Shown here piece by piece: positions 51,512 to 63,307 of a stretch of 64,000 bases of DNA; the stretch's first letter is position 1, and every line of letters begins with the position of its first letter. The position numbers and the translations under genes are program-made. The DNA comes from Plantago ovata (lineage: Eukaryota; Streptophyta; Magnoliopsida; Lamiales; Plantaginaceae). The notes below the pieces were generated by a model, which saw only the letters and a program-made list of their open reading frames with translations, did no database searches and was not told the origin of the DNA. The DNA lies in the NCBI GenBank assembly GCA_028274465.1, contig CM051458.1, positions 71,487,766 to 71,551,765 on the forward strand. The letters are read 5' to 3'.

Positions 51512-52723
51512 ATGGCGAGTATCTCGCTCCGTGCTGTCTTAGAGAAGCAAATTTTGACCGGACCAAACTTCCTAGATTGGATCAGGAATATACGTTTGGT
51601 GCTGAGGTACGAAAAGATTGAGTACGTCTTGGACGAGGTCATTCCCGTGTGCCCCGAAAATCAGACGGCCGATCAGGTTGCCGCTTGGAATCAAGCCAAC
51701 AAGGCAAAGTCTGATAAGAATCTTGAGGATGCTAGATCCGCGCAGTGTATTATGGTGGCGGCAATGAGCAATGAGCTGCAGAGACAACATGATAGCATGT
51801 TGCCGTATGAGATGCTGAAGCATCTTGTGTCGCTCTTTAAGACGACAGCTAGAAGTGTTGAATTTGATTTGATCAAAGAGATACACAGATGCAAGCTCAA
51901 TGAAGGAGGGAACATGTCTGAACATGTTCTCAAAATGATTGGTCACTTTGAAAAGCTTGCCGATGCCGGTGTTAAGCTAGAGAATAAGATCATGGTGATC
52001 TTTGTCCTTCAATCATTGCCGAGTTCGTATTCGCAGTTCATCATTAACTACACGATGAATGCGAAGGACGTAACACTGCCCGAACTCCATAATCTGCTGA
52101 TGACATATGATCAAACTCTTCCTAAGAAGGAAAAGTCGAGCATGTTTGTTGGGCAACCGTCTAACCCAAACCCTAAAAACAAAGGTGCTAAGGATAAGGT
52201 AAAGTCGAGAGCCAAGGCTAACACTTCGAGTAATAAGCCTAAGCGTCTGAACCAGAAAAGGATGTTCAAGAGAAGAGGAACGGTACGCACAGATGAATGT
52301 CTGTTTTGTAAACAGAAAGGACATTGGAAGAAAGATTTCCCTAAGCTGAGGGCAGATCAAGCTAAGAAGCCACCGGCTTCTAGCTCAGGTATGTTTGTTA
52401 TTGAAATGAACATGACTACTTTTGACTCCAATGGTTGGGTATTAGATACAGCCTGTGGCTCACACATTTGTAATAATGTGCAAGGGCTAATAGATCACAT
52501 GCTAGTCAAGCAAGGTGAAATCGACTTGCATGTTGGGAACGGCAATCCAGTTGAAGCCAAACGCGTTGGACGCTGCAAGATAGATTTACCTTCAGGACAA
52601 TGTTTAGAACTAGATAACGTTTATTTTGTTCCATCCATTGCCAGAAATATTATTTCCATTCCATTGTTAGACAATTTGGGTTTTTCCTTTCGATTTGCTA
52701 ATAATACTTGTTATTTTCATTAA
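51512..52723 (+). CDS. gag: Copia B gag and protease start
   Basis: 403 residues from the ATG at 51512 ([15 protein letters not shown]). The gag helical domain is at about 10-210. A Lys/Ser-rich linker precedes a zinc knuckle in which the last Cys is Phe (TTC at 52337-52339; copia A has Cys). The protease begins [12 protein letters not shown] at about 309; the Gly of Asp-Thr-Gly is Ala (GCC, 52451-52453), as in copia A. The frame stops at 52723; the rest of protease and the integrase are in another frame, so a frameshift lies between 52690 and 52720. Expression as a normal single polyprotein is not possible. Confidence 0.85.
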   Translation: MASISLRAVLEKQILTGPNFLDWIRNIRLVLRYEKIEYVLDEVIPVCPENQTADQVAAWNQANKAKSDKNLEDARSAQCIMVAAMSNELQRQHDSMLPYEMLKHLVSLFKTTARSVEFDLIKEIHRCKLNEGGNMSEHVLKMIGHFEKLADAGVKLENKIMVIFVLQSLPSSYSQFIINYTMNAKDVTLPELHNLLMTYDQTLPKKEKSSMFVGQPSNPNPKNKGAKDKVKSRAKANTSSNKPKRLNQKRMFKRRGTVRTDECLFCKQKGHWKKDFPKLRADQAKKPPASSSGMFVIEMNMTTFDSNGWVLDTACGSHICNNVQGLIDHMLVKQGEIDLHVGNGNPVEAKRVGRCKIDLPSGQCLELDNVYFVPSIARNIISIPLLDNLGFSFRFANNTCYFH

Positions 52724-52725
52724 AT

Positions 52726-54707
52726 GACCAGTATTATGGAAAAGCTCGCTTAGTGAATGGTTTATATATTTTGCAAAGTAGTCTACCTTTATTTCAAATA
52801 CATAACAAACAACCATCTTCAAGTAGGAAGAATAATCCATCCTATCTATGGCATTGTCGGTTAGGCCATATCAATGAAACACGAATTCAAACACTAAGGA
52901 AGTTGGACTACTTAGAACCATTTGATTTTGAATCATATGGTACATGCGAATCATGTGTTAAGGGTAAGATGACGAACAAACCTTTTGTTGGACAAGGTGT
53001 TCGTGCCACTCGCTGCTTAGAGCACATACATACCGATGTATGTGGACCTTTTAAAGTCCATGCGTGTGGGGGTTATCCTTACTTCGTTACCTTTACTGAC
53101 GATTTCTCAAGGTATGGATATATTTATCTTATGAAGAATAAATCCGAGACCTTTGGGAAATTCAAGGAGTTTAGGAATGAGGTCGATAATGAATTGAACC
53201 TAAGGATAGTCACTCTTCGATCAGATAGAGGAGGTGAATACCTTAGTGAAGAATTTATCGACTACTTGAAAGAAAATGGAAATCAATCGCAATGGACTCC
53301 TCCTGGAACACCACAGTTAAGTGGTGTGTCTGGGAGAAGGAATCGAACCATGTTAGACATGGTGAGATCAATGATTGGATTCTCGACTCTTCCAAAATAT
53401 CTATGGGGATATGCACTACAAACTGCAATCTACATTCTGAACCGTGTACCATCTAAATCAGTGGAGAAAACTCCTTATGAGTTATGGAAAGGAAAGAAGC
53501 TCTCACTGGGCTATCTTAGACCTTGAGGCTGTCCTGCGATAGTCAAACTGATGCTCACTAATAAGTTAGATGCCAAGGGTGTCAAAGTATATTTCATACG
53601 CTATCCTCGTCAGACGAGAGGCTATGATCACAAGGTGATAGTATCTAGAAATGTCAAGTTTTTAGAAGCAGAATACCTTGAAAAAGAGAGGTTAGATGAC
53701 ATGATAGAACTTGAAGAAATTCAAGACTTTGACACGCGCGAACATGAGTTCTCTGACTCTTCTGATTTGGACTCAAGTTCAGTGCGAGCTTTCGAAGCAG
53801 ACAAGGGTGATGATATGACACTTGCTAGGCATGTCATAGTCAGTGGGAGTCCTGTGATTAGATCAACAGTTGAAACCACACCAATAGAACTCGTTGTCAA
53901 TCAACCTGTGCAACAAGTTGCACAAGAGCAGCCTCCCGCTAGGGAACAGGGTCGCGGGCGCGACCAGCTGCATCAGTGCCCACTGATAATGTTCGTGTTA
54001 CACGAAGCCAGAAAAGAAAAGCACCAGAACAAGTCGAGCTCCGTAGGTCGAAGAGGATCCTAAAAGGACCTCAGAAGCAAAGCTTTATGATAGAAGACAT
54101 CAGTGAACTTGATGTCGGCTTATCAGATCGGGAAGGTCCCGAGACCTACAAAGAGGCAATAATTGATATTGACTCAGACAAATGGCAAGAGGCCATGGAA
54201 TTGGAAATGGACTCCATGTACCTGAACCAAGTTTGGAACTTGGTAGACTTGCCCAAGGGGTTAGACCTATTGGGTGCAAATGGGTCTTTAAACGAAAGAC
54301 AGATGCCGATGGAAAGGTACAACGCACAAGGCTAGACTTGTGGCGAAAGGCTACACGCAAAGGTATGGCATCGATTACGATGAAACCTTTTCACCGGTAG
54401 CAAAATTGAAGTCCATTCGAATTCTACTTGCGATAGCTGCCTACTATGATTATGAGATCTGGCAGATGGATGTAAAGACTACCTTCCTCAATGGCAACCT
54501 TGAGGAAGAAGTCTATATGGTACATCCGGAAGGTTTTATTAGTAAAACCAGGCCAACTGCTGTATGCAAATTACAAAGATCCATCTATGGGCTAAAGCAA
54601 GCGTCAAGGAGCTGGAATATCCGCTTTGATGAAGCTGTCAAATCGTTTGACTTCTTCAGAAGCAAGGAAGATCCCTGTGTCTACACTAGGCACAGCGACA
54701 AGGGAGT
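52726..54707 (+). pseudogene. pol: Copia B integrase and partial RT, disabled
   Basis: Integrase: the zinc module WHCRLGH ... CESCVKG (about 52850-52965), then the first catalytic Asp in HTDVCGPF and the second in LRSDRGGEY. The third position, normally Glu in the SERRNRT motif, is Gly (GGG at 53332-53334). After LGYLRP a TGA (53524-53526) stands where Trp is expected. The frame resumes at 53551 for the linker (IRYPRQTRGYDHKVIVSRNVKFLE), shifts again near 53990 and 54270, and reaches RT at 54340: AKGYTQRYGIDYDETFSPV and MDVKTTFLNG with the first catalytic Asp. RT ends at the Athila-like insertion at 54708 before the expected second catalytic motif. Confidence 0.88.
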
Positions 54708-55938
54708 TGATGAACGCATGGATGTCGGGTCCAACGTATCAAATAAATTTGTTATTTAGCCAAAGGCAATTCACAACTACAACGAAAACCGTAGTGTAGC
54801 AGTAGAATAACCTCGAGTGTCGATCTCTAAGGACTATAACTAGCTTTATCTAATCTAATTTTGAATATTAAACAACAGACGATTTAGCAAAGACTTTTCT
54901 TAACAGATAATGGAGATTGGTGATAGTATGGTCCTTCAAAGCATAACGGGTTAATAATCATGCATAAATTCCTCGGTTTTGCATAGAGATCTTTGATCAA
55001 TGAATTGTCCAGTTGTAATTATCAAACACTACGAAGATATAGATTTAGATAGGTCAAAGACCAATGAATTGTCCAATTGTGTGCAATAATTAATCAACAA
55101 TACGAAGATAGAGATTTAGATAGATCAAAGAAATAAAGCAATAACTCAGAGTATAATGCGCGATATAGCCATTAGCATAATTATTAACCCTTCGCTAAGA
55201 ATTCACATACTATCACCAACGAGAAGTTTAGCTACTCATAGTTGTCATGCAATCAACAGAAATCATAGAAGAAAACATGTTGAAAGATATATAAAAATAA
55301 GTAGAAAACTGTAAGATACAATGTTACCGAAGGTTGTCAATCTCCGAAGAATCGCGATCTTACAAGTTCCAAACTGCTAAGAAAAGTATCTCCTAAGCTA
55401 TGAACCCCCAGAACAGGCTCTGGAAGTTCCTACCTAAAACTACAGAGAAAGGTGAGAGAAAAGGTGTGGAAAAGTATGAAAAATGGAGAAAAACTGAGCA
55501 ACTATATATGGGCTTCGAATTGTGTGGGGCGCGATTCGCCTGGTGTGGGGCGATTCGCCCCACATCCCGGGCGATTCGTCCGGGAGTAATTTTCGGCCCA
55601 AAAAGCGTTTTCGACGCGTTTTTGGATTTCTTCCCCTTTTCGGACTCGGTTTCTAACTTCTAGTGGCCTTCTAGCCTCCAGATTCGACCCCTAGACTTCA
55701 AATCTTATCCGGAATCTTTCAGATACTCCAAATAGGCTTCTGGAACACCAATTCCTTGTCTACTTCAATATAATTGTCCGGAAAACCTCGTTTTTCAACC
55801 AAAACCTGTAAAATAAAAACTAAAGGGAAACGTGACACTATTCTAATAAAATGCACTCAAATATAGCTAAATTAACATAGATGATAGCTAAAATAGGTGA
55901 AAAAGACTCAAATGAAAGTGTAAAATACACATTCATCA
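54708..55938 (-). repeat. 3' LTR of the 54.7-kb element
   Basis: Plus-strand ends TGATGAACGCATGG and ACACATTCATCA; on minus it starts TGATGAATGTGTATTTTACA. It matches the LTR at 59211-60450 in opposite orientation. The GC hairpin array is at 55525-55585. Confidence 0.9.
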
Positions 55939-57449
55939 AACTCCCCAAATCGAACCTTTGCTTGTCCTCAAGCAACTAAGCTAGACTCTAATGCAAAAAA
56001 CAATGCAACACACAAAATGGAGTCTCATGTCAAATGAAATGAACTAATCTACTGAATCTATCAAAAAACATATGAACAAGAACCATATAAATCAAAACAT
56101 GAATATAGGTTGAAGAATGCCTCGATTGACTCATACACATTCACATAAGCACTTATGTCAAGACAAGATAGTCTCTCGTAACATTCTCTACCTGGACCTA
56201 GTCAGTGACGACGTAATGAAACATGTTAGGATACGAATGGTTGTCCCGTGCCTATGAAACTGAGGACTTACTGCTGTTCACCAAGTTAAGACTTTTCCTC
56301 AAAGTGGTCGAACCAGTACTGGCTCTCATCGAACGAAGGAGGGTTCCCTATAAAAGATAACACTCCCCTATTCTACCCATCTCTCAAGCAAAGCCTTAAG
56401 CTATTCACCACTTCTTGAATGGCAGGACGAGGGTAGTCTAGAACAGATGACACTCAAAAAATTACAAAACGATTACGAACATTACAAGAATTGGAAAATG
56501 AGACACAACACTTTGCTAAACTGCTTTTTGGCTTTCTTTTTTTGGACCCTTCTTTGCTTTTTTGGGGTCTTTTCTCTTTTTTTTCTTTTCCAGTTTTTTT
56601 TTATTTTTTCTGGAATTTTTCTTTTTTTTTCGAATGTTTTTTTAGCCAGCAGTAGCATAACGAAAAAGAAACAAAATGACTCACAAACGACTTCCCCAAA
56701 CCTATTCGAAAGAATAGGTTGGAATACAAAATTTACGAGAAAGGAAAAATAAACTCACAACACAGAAATGGAAAACGGAAAACAAGTCTAATGATAGTGT
56801 AACCCCCTCCCCAAACCTGTTCGAAAGAATAGGTTGCAAACAAAGGATCACACAACCTCACAGTACCTCCTTCCTAGGCATTTAACAATCTCAAAGCATG
56901 GTGAAGACTTGTTGCCTCTTAGGTACATAATTACTCGGGAAAACAACCATAAGATCCTAACATGCATCATCCTATTATAAAGGCCTTCGTGAACCGCAGT
57001 AGAGAAAACACCACTAAGTGATGTCGAGACTACCAAGCTTAACTAAGTGCAATACATAAATGTGACAAGCCAAGCGAGAAAAACCTCAAACAAATTCATA
57101 GAGATGAAGCATATGATTAATGGCATAATTAGTTGATCTACCCAATAAAAAATTCAAAAAATTCGGCAATAAACTCCATATAAAACATGCAAGACTATCC
57201 TAGGATGAATGTAGGGAATGCAACCTAAAAACTAAGAAAGCGGTAAACATGCAAATGCAAATGCAAAACATTTCACGAGTTTATCATAACCAAGGTAAGT
57301 ATAGAGATAACCAGCGATAACCCCCTCCCCAAACCTAAACGTCGTCGCTCGTCCCGAACGTCGAAAGTGGATTCAAGGTGAGAGCTAATACCTTGTATAA
57401 CTGACCTACAATACTCAATCAAACTCATGAGAAAACAAATCAAAACACA
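55939..57449 (-). other. 3' non-coding module of the 54.7-kb element
   Basis: It contains the terminal polypurine tract (55939-55975 on minus), two AACCTATTC hairpins (56697-56722; 56811-56836, the latter with one arm mismatch), a pyrimidine tract on plus (56522-56640) and an internal polypurine-like motif at about 57318-57360. No gene. It is the shortest path from pol to LTR in this family. Confidence 0.72.
56697..56836. repeat. Two AACCTATTC hairpins (minus element)
   Basis: Plus-strand arms AACCTATTC/GAATAGGTT with loop GAAA. The second copy has one G in place of A in the left arm (CCTGTTC), leaving one wobble or mismatch. Confidence 0.8.
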
Positions 57450-59201
57450 CTAACCTTTTGTGGAGGCGGTAAGGGTAAGCTCAAGGTGATCAACCTCCCT
57501 TTGATCACTAGATATCTCGAAGTATGGCTTCACTCGCTGGCCATTCACCTTGAAGGTATTTCCCGTCTTTGGATCAAAGAGTTTTACAGCTCCATGGGGA
57601 GCAACTTTGATAATTTCGTACGGTCCATCCCAACGAGTACGGAGCTTTCCAGGAAATAGTCGAAGGCGAGAATTAAATACCAAAGCTTTTTGTCCAGGAA
57701 TCAATTCCTTACGTACTATACCACGATCATGATACTTCTTAGTACGTTCCTTGTAGATCTTGGCATTTTCATAAGCACCTAGTCGTAATTCATCAAGCTC
57801 ATCTAGTTGCAACAATCGTTCCTCACCAGCTTTTCCCATATCAAGATTGAGTGCCTTTATAGCCCAATATGCCTTGTGTTCCAGTTCTACGGGAAGATGA
57901 CATGCCTTCCCATACACAAGTCTGTACGGAGTGGTACCGATCACCGTCTTGTAGCTAGTCCTGTATGCCCAAAGTGCATCATTCAATTTTCCTGCCCAAT
58001 CTTTCCTACTAGGCTTCACTACTCGCTCCAGGATCTTCTTAATTTGACGGTTGTTGACTTCGACTTGTCCCGATGTCTGTGGGTGATATGGTGTAGCGAC
58101 ACTATGGTGGACACTGTATCTCTTAAGAAGGGAGGCAAACGTTCTATTGACGAAGTGTGACCCTCCATCACTGATGATTGTCCTTGGGCACCCAAATCTA
58201 GAGAATATTACCTCCTTCAAGAACTTCATAACCACTGCGTCGTCATTTGTTTTTGTAGGAATTGCCTCCACCCATTTAGTCACATAATCCACTGCGACAA
58301 GAATGTATACATATCCTCCACTTGATGGAAATGGTCCCATGAAGTCAATGCCCCATACATCAAAAGGTTCTACCACTAGATTCCCTTGAAGGGGCATTTC
58401 GTCTTTCTTGCCAATATTACCACCTCGTTGGCATGGGTCAAAATTCTTCACAAAACTTCGAGCATCTCGGTATATCGTTGGCCAGAATAACCTTGCTTGC
58501 AGTACCTTGCGAGCTGTTTTCAAGCCACTATAGTGTCCCCCACAATTAAGTTCATGGCAATGACTCAACACACTTTGTTGCTCTTCTTGTGGCACGCATC
58601 TCCTTAGAATCCCATTAGCTCCTTCTTTGAATAGATGCGGATCATCCCATATGTAAGTCCTGCAACGCTTGGCAAGGGATCTCTTGTCTGAGGCTGAAAA
58701 GTTAGTGGGGTAAATATTCATAGCCAAATAGTTTACAATATCAGCATACCATGGCTCTTCATTAGCCTTCATTAAGTGCTCATCCGGGAGGTCCTCATTG
58801 ATGGGTATCGAATCAACAGGGATATTAGGTATTCTAGACAAATGATCGGCTACTAAATTCTCCCTACCAGCTCTATCCACTATGGTCAAATCAAAGTCTT
58901 GCAGCAAAAGGACCCAACAGATTAACCTAGGCTTAGAATCTTGCTTAGCTATCAAATGTCTCAAAGCAGCATGATCAGTATGGACATTCACAGGATGACC
59001 AATTAAGTAAGACCTAAACTTTTGTAAAGCAAAGACAACAGCTAAAAACTCCTTTTCAGTAGTTGTATAATTATCTTGCGCAGAGTCTAGAGTCTTACTA
59101 ACATAATAAATCACACGATACTGCTTATCAACTTTTTGGCATAAAACAACACCCATAGAAAAATTCGAAGCATCACACATAATCTCAAAGGAAGATTCCA
59201 A
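57450..59201 (-). CDS. pol: Athila-like pol, RNase H-integrase part
   Basis: 583 residues without interruption. RNase H: Asp10 (FEIMCDAS), Glu49/51, Asp76 (HTDHAAL), Asp119 (VADHLSR). Integrase zinc module: His216, His223, Phe254, Cys257; the third ligand, normally Cys, is Phe. Catalytic Asp286 (GIDFMGPF), Asp345 (SDGGSHF) and Glu381 (GQVEVNNR) are present. The C-terminal part has [20 protein letters not shown] and the stop at 57450. At the outer end the frame closes with TGA at 59202-59204, just inside the nested insertion point, so RT would be beyond the window. It is the best-preserved pol here, but with a damaged zinc finger. Confidence 0.88.
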   Translation of the reverse strand: MESSFEIMCDASNFSMGVVLCQKVDKQYRVIYYVSKTLDSAQDNYTTTEKEFLAVVFALQKFRSYLIGHPVNVHTDHAALRHLIAKQDSKPRLICWVLLLQDFDLTIVDRAGRENLVADHLSRIPNIPVDSIPINEDLPDEHLMKANEEPWYADIVNYLAMNIYPTNFSASDKRSLAKRCRTYIWDDPHLFKEGANGILRRCVPQEEQQSVLSHCHELNCGGHYSGLKTARKVLQARLFWPTIYRDARSFVKNFDPCQRGGNIGKKDEMPLQGNLVVEPFDVWGIDFMGPFPSSGGYVYILVAVDYVTKWVEAIPTKTNDDAVVMKFLKEVIFSRFGCPRTIISDGGSHFVNRTFASLLKRYSVHHSVATPYHPQTSGQVEVNNRQIKKILERVVKPSRKDWAGKLNDALWAYRTSYKTVIGTTPYRLVYGKACHLPVELEHKAYWAIKALNLDMGKAGEERLLQLDELDELRLGAYENAKIYKERTKKYHDRGIVRKELIPGQKALVFNSRLRLFPGKLRTRWDGPYEIIKVAPHGAVKLFDPKTGNTFKVNGQRVKPYFEISSDQREVDHLELTLTASTKG

Positions 59202-59210
59202 TCAAGCGGC

Positions 59211-60450
59211 TGATGAATGTGTATTTTACACTTTCATTTGAGTATTTTTCACCTATTTTAGCTATCCTCTATGTTCATTTAGCTATATTTTAGTGCATTT
59301 TATTAGAATAGTGTCACGTTTCCCTTTAGTTTTTATTTTACAGGTTTTGGTTGAAAAACGAGGTTTTCCGGGCAATTATATTGAAGTTGACAGGAATTGG
59401 TGTTCCAGAAGCCTAATTGGAGTATCTGAAGGTTTCTGGATAGGATTTGAAGTCTAGGGGTCGAATCTGGAGGTTAGAAGGCCACTAGAAGTCAGAAACC
59501 GAGTCCGAAAAGGGGAACAAATCCAAAACGCGTCGAAAACGCGTAAATTCCCGAAAAAAACTCCCGGGCGAGGGGCGAATCGCCCCACACCAGGCGACTC
59601 GCCCGGTGTGTGGGGCCCTTCGCCCCAAACTATTTCGAGGCCTATATATTGTTGCTCAGTTTTTCTCCGATTTTCATACTTTTCCAGACCTATTCTCTCA
59701 CCTTTCTCTGTAGTTTTAGGTAGGAACTTCCCAGAGCCTGTTCTGGGGGTTCGTAGCTTAGGAGATACTTTTTCATAGCAGTTTGGAGCTTGTAGATCGC
59801 GATTCTTCGGAGACTGACAACCTTCGGTAACATTGTATCTTACAGTTTTTTCTACTTATTTTTATATATCTTTCAACATGTTTTCTTCTATGATTTCTGT
59901 TGATTGCATGACAACTATGAGTAGCTAAACTTCTCGTTGGTGATAGTATGTGAATTCTTAGCGAAGGGTTGATAATTATGCTAATGGCTATATCGCGCAT
60001 TATACTCCGTGTTATTGCTTTATTTCTTTGATCTATCTAAATCTCTATCTTCGTATTGTTGATTAATTATTGCACACAATTGGACAATTCATTGGTCTTT
60101 GACCTATATAAATCTATATCTTCGTAGGGTTTGATAATTACAAGAGGACAACTCATAGATCAAATATCTCCATGCAAAACCAAGGAATTTACGCATGATT
60201 ATTAACCCGTTATGCTTTGAAGGACCATACTATCACCAATCTCCATTATCTGTTAAGAAAAACCTCTGCTATATCGTCTGTTGTTTTTATATTCTAAATT
60301 AGATTTGATAAAGCTAGTTATAGTCCTTAGAGATCGACACTCGAGGTTATTCTACTGCTACACTACGGTTTTCATTGTAGTTCTGAATTGCCTTTGGCTA
60401 AATAACAAATTTATTTGATAATCCGGAACTGACAATCCGCGCGTTCATCA
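59211..60450 (+). repeat. 5' LTR of the 59.2-kb element
   Basis: It starts TGATGAATGTGTATTTTACA and ends GCGCGTTCATCA, 1240 bp. The hairpin array is at about 59570-59630. Confidence 0.9.
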
Positions 60451-60472
60451 AATTGGGCGCCGCTGCCGGGGA
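60451..60472 (+). other. Altered primer binding site
   Basis: TTGGGCGCCGCTGCCGGGGA: one inserted G and one T-to-C change relative to the tRNA-Asp PBS of the other copies. It may prime poorly. Confidence 0.75.
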
Positions 60473-60777
60473 CTATACTCCTTTCTTCTGTTTAATTTGT
60501 TTATATTTTCAGCATTCGGTTCCCTACAGAAGAACAGGCTCTGGGTGTTTTCTCTCAGGAAATCTCACTTTCTTACCTATTTCTTCCCCCCTATCTTTTT
60601 AGAAAATTCATCTAATCTGATCTCGGTTACCTTACGTGCTTGTGCTCTAGTAGTTCTCGGTTACATTGTGTTTGTTTGCACTCTTTGTGCTTTTCTTTGC
60701 AAGTTTTTGTTTTTCTTTTGTGGATTCTACTCCTTGGTTTCTTGTTTCCTCCTGTGCAGAAACTAGTCATATGAAGG

Positions 60778-61754
60778 ATGAGTCAACCACCGTTGCCCCG
60801 GTATGTGATGCCTCGAGGGCCTTGCATAACATTGGATGACGATTGCAGAAATTATGACTTTAATCCTGCGTACTACTCCATTCTCTCCACGTTTTCAATG
60901 GGTGATGATCCAAGAGGGTTCTTAGACACATACGAGGAAGGTGTGTTGAGGATACCTCGTGTGAATGAGGAGGGGTTATTTTATCACATGAACAACTTTG
61001 TATGAGAGGATTTATGGGAGCCTTGGAAGGGTACGCTCGAAGATAGCTCAGAATCCCGCCGGAAAAATCGTTGCGCACTTGGGGTGAAGTAACCAGCAAG
61101 TTTCTGGAACATTGGGATAGGGACTCACCTCCCGGGTTAGGGGAATGGACGTCTCGCTTCAGTAGTCAGCCACCAGAAATCGACATTGCCGATGAAGAGG
61201 AAGTGGAGAAGAATCCATTGATGAAGTCTCCTCAGTGCTTAGCCTGGATTCCACGTCCTTACTTGCGGATGTCGAGGTTGTTGGTCAAAAGGAAGTCGTG
61301 GAGGAGGTGATAACTGAATCCATTGCTTCACTTGAGTGAGAGAGTGAAGGCGTCAGTTGTGTTGAGGTCGAGGAGCCAATCTCTAAAGATTTTGGTGTCT
61401 CTGAATCAATTGATGTAGATACTCTCGATCTTGACTCCTACGTTCTGGTCCATGCGCCCACCTATGAGTTCCAAGGGAGTTTTGATCCTCTTTACTCTTT
61501 TTATTTTCCATCTGATTCCCTTAGTTATTTTTTAGATTTTGTTTTTCTTGGTTTTGTTAATTTTAGTTTTCAGGGAATCGTGGACTTGCTTGAGCAGATA
61601 CGAAGAGGAGCCAAGGATGGTTCCCAAGATGCGAGGAGTAATGGAACGGATGCACAAGATTCATTTCCATTTGATAATGGATAACATTAGTGGTAATGAT
61701 CTCCTGTCCGACATGTGGAGGGACTATTATGGAGATTTCAATCCAAATAATTAG
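60778..61754 (+). pseudogene. Frameshifted short gag-like ORF and ORF2 end
   Basis: Homologous to 9924-10772. 60778-61005 reads MSQPPLPRYVMPRGPCITLD ... FNPAYYSILS, matching YVDPSYYSILP in the nested element. 61071-61310 (LRTWGEVTSKFLEHW ... WTSRFSSQPPEI) continues in another frame. A splice-acceptor-like TTTTCAG lies at about 61567-61573, and a final stretch ends DLLSDMWRDYYGDFNPNN at 61754, matching the end of ORF2 at 33219. The gag-like part thus runs into the tail of ORF2 with the ORF2 core deleted. Several indels prevent translation as one protein. Confidence 0.65.
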
Positions 61755-63307
61755 TCTTTTCACATGTCCGCTCTCAGCCGACCGAGGCCAAACCGTTCGG
61801 TAACATCTAGTATCACTTTTTATTTACTCATTCTCTTTTGCTATGGACTAGCTTAAGTTTTATGAGGGGGATGGGATGTGAACCATGATGTTAAGTATTG
61901 TTTGACTTTGTGATGTTGAGTATGATATCTTGATTTTTGTTTGCATTTGCATCTGCACGTTTACTGCTTTCTTAGTTTTTTAGGTTGCATTCACTACATT
62001 CATCCTAGGATAGTCTTGCATGTTTTATATGGAGTTTATTGCCGAATTTTTTGAACTTTTTTATTGGTAGATCAACTAACTATGCCATTAATCATATGCT
62101 TCATCTCTATGAATTTGTTTGAGGTTTTCTCGCTTGGCTTGTCACATTTATGTATTGCACTTAGTTAAACTTGGTAGTCTCGACATCACTTAGTGGTGTT
62201 TTCTCTACTGCGGTTCACGAAGGCCTTTATAATAGGATGATGCATGTTAGGGTCTTATGGTTGTTTTCCCGAGTAATTATGTACCTAAGAGGCAACAAGT
62301 CTTCACCATGCTTTGAGATTGCTAAATGCCTAGGAAGGAGGTAGTGTGAGGTTGTGTGATCCTTTGTTTATATCCTATTCTTCCGAATAGGTTTGGGGAG
62401 GGGGTTACACTATCATTAGACTTGTTTTTCGTTTTTCATTTCCGTATTGTGAGTTTATTTTTCCTTTCTCATAAATTTTGTACTCCAACCTATTCTTTCG
62501 AATAGGTTTGGGGAAGTCGTTTGTCATTTTTGTTTCACTTTTCGTTATGCTACTGCTGGCTAAAAAAAAATCGAAAAAAAGAAAAGAAAAATTCCAGGAA
62601 AAAGGAAAAAAAAGAGAAAAAAGAAACTGGAAAGAAAAAAAAGAAAAAAAGGAAAAGACCCCAAAAAAGCAAAGAAGGGTCCAAAAAAAGAAAGCCAAAT
62701 AGCAGTTTAGCAAAGTGTTGTGTCTCATTTTCCAATTCTTGTAATGTTCGTAATCGTGTTGTAATTTTCTATTTTTTGTCTTTTGATTTTGAGTGTCATC
62801 TGTTCTAGACCACCCTCGTCCTGCCATTCAGGAAGTGGTGAATAGCTTAAAACTTTGCTTGAGAGATGGGTAGAATAGGGGAGTGTTATCTTTTATAGGG
62901 AACCCTCCTTCGTTTGATGAGAGCCAGTACTGGTTCGACCTCTTTGAGGAAAAGTCTTAACTTGGTGAACAGCAGTAAGTCCTCAGTTTCATAGGCACGG
63001 GACAACCATTCGTATCCTAACATGTTTCATTACGTCGTCACTGACTAGGTCCAGGTAGAGAATGTTACGAGAGACTATCTTGTCTTGACATAAGTGCTTA
63101 TGTGGATGTGTATGAGTCAATCGAGGCATTCTTTAACCTATATTCATGTTTTGATTTATATGATTCTTGTTCATATGTTTTTTGATAGATTCGGTAGATT
63201 AGTTCATTTTATTTGGCATGAGACTCCATTTTATGTGTTGCATTATTTTTTGCATTAGAGTCTAGGTTAGTTGCTTGAGGACAAGCAAAGGTTCGGTTTG
63301 GGGAGTT
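61755..63307 (+). other. 3' non-coding module of the 59.2-kb element
   Basis: Near-copy of 33220-34775: AACCTATTC hairpins at 62372-62393 and 62485-62511, a purine tract at 62563-62660, the shared 600-bp block and a polypurine tract ending GGTTTGGGGAGTT at 63307. No gene. Confidence 0.78.

Larger units (their letters stand above)
47932..54707 (+). mobile_element. Ty1/copia element B, interrupted in RT
   Basis: 5' LTR 47932-50021, PBS at 50023, leader with the same four hairpins, gag, protease, integrase and the first half of RT, then a break at 54707 where an Athila-like LTR begins. The 3' half and 3' LTR are not in the window. The flanking five bases on the left are GCTAC. Internal disablements are listed under its genes. 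Confidence 0.88.
54708..59210 (-). mobile_element. Athila-like element with pol (minus), interrupted at 59210
   Basis: 3' LTR 54708-55938, 3' module 55939-57449 and a long pol ORF to 59201. Then a plus-strand element is inserted at 59211, so RT, protease, gag and the 5' LTR lie beyond the window. No ORF2 lies between pol and the 3' module, unlike 27190-36066. It is inserted in copia B. Confidence 0.88.
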
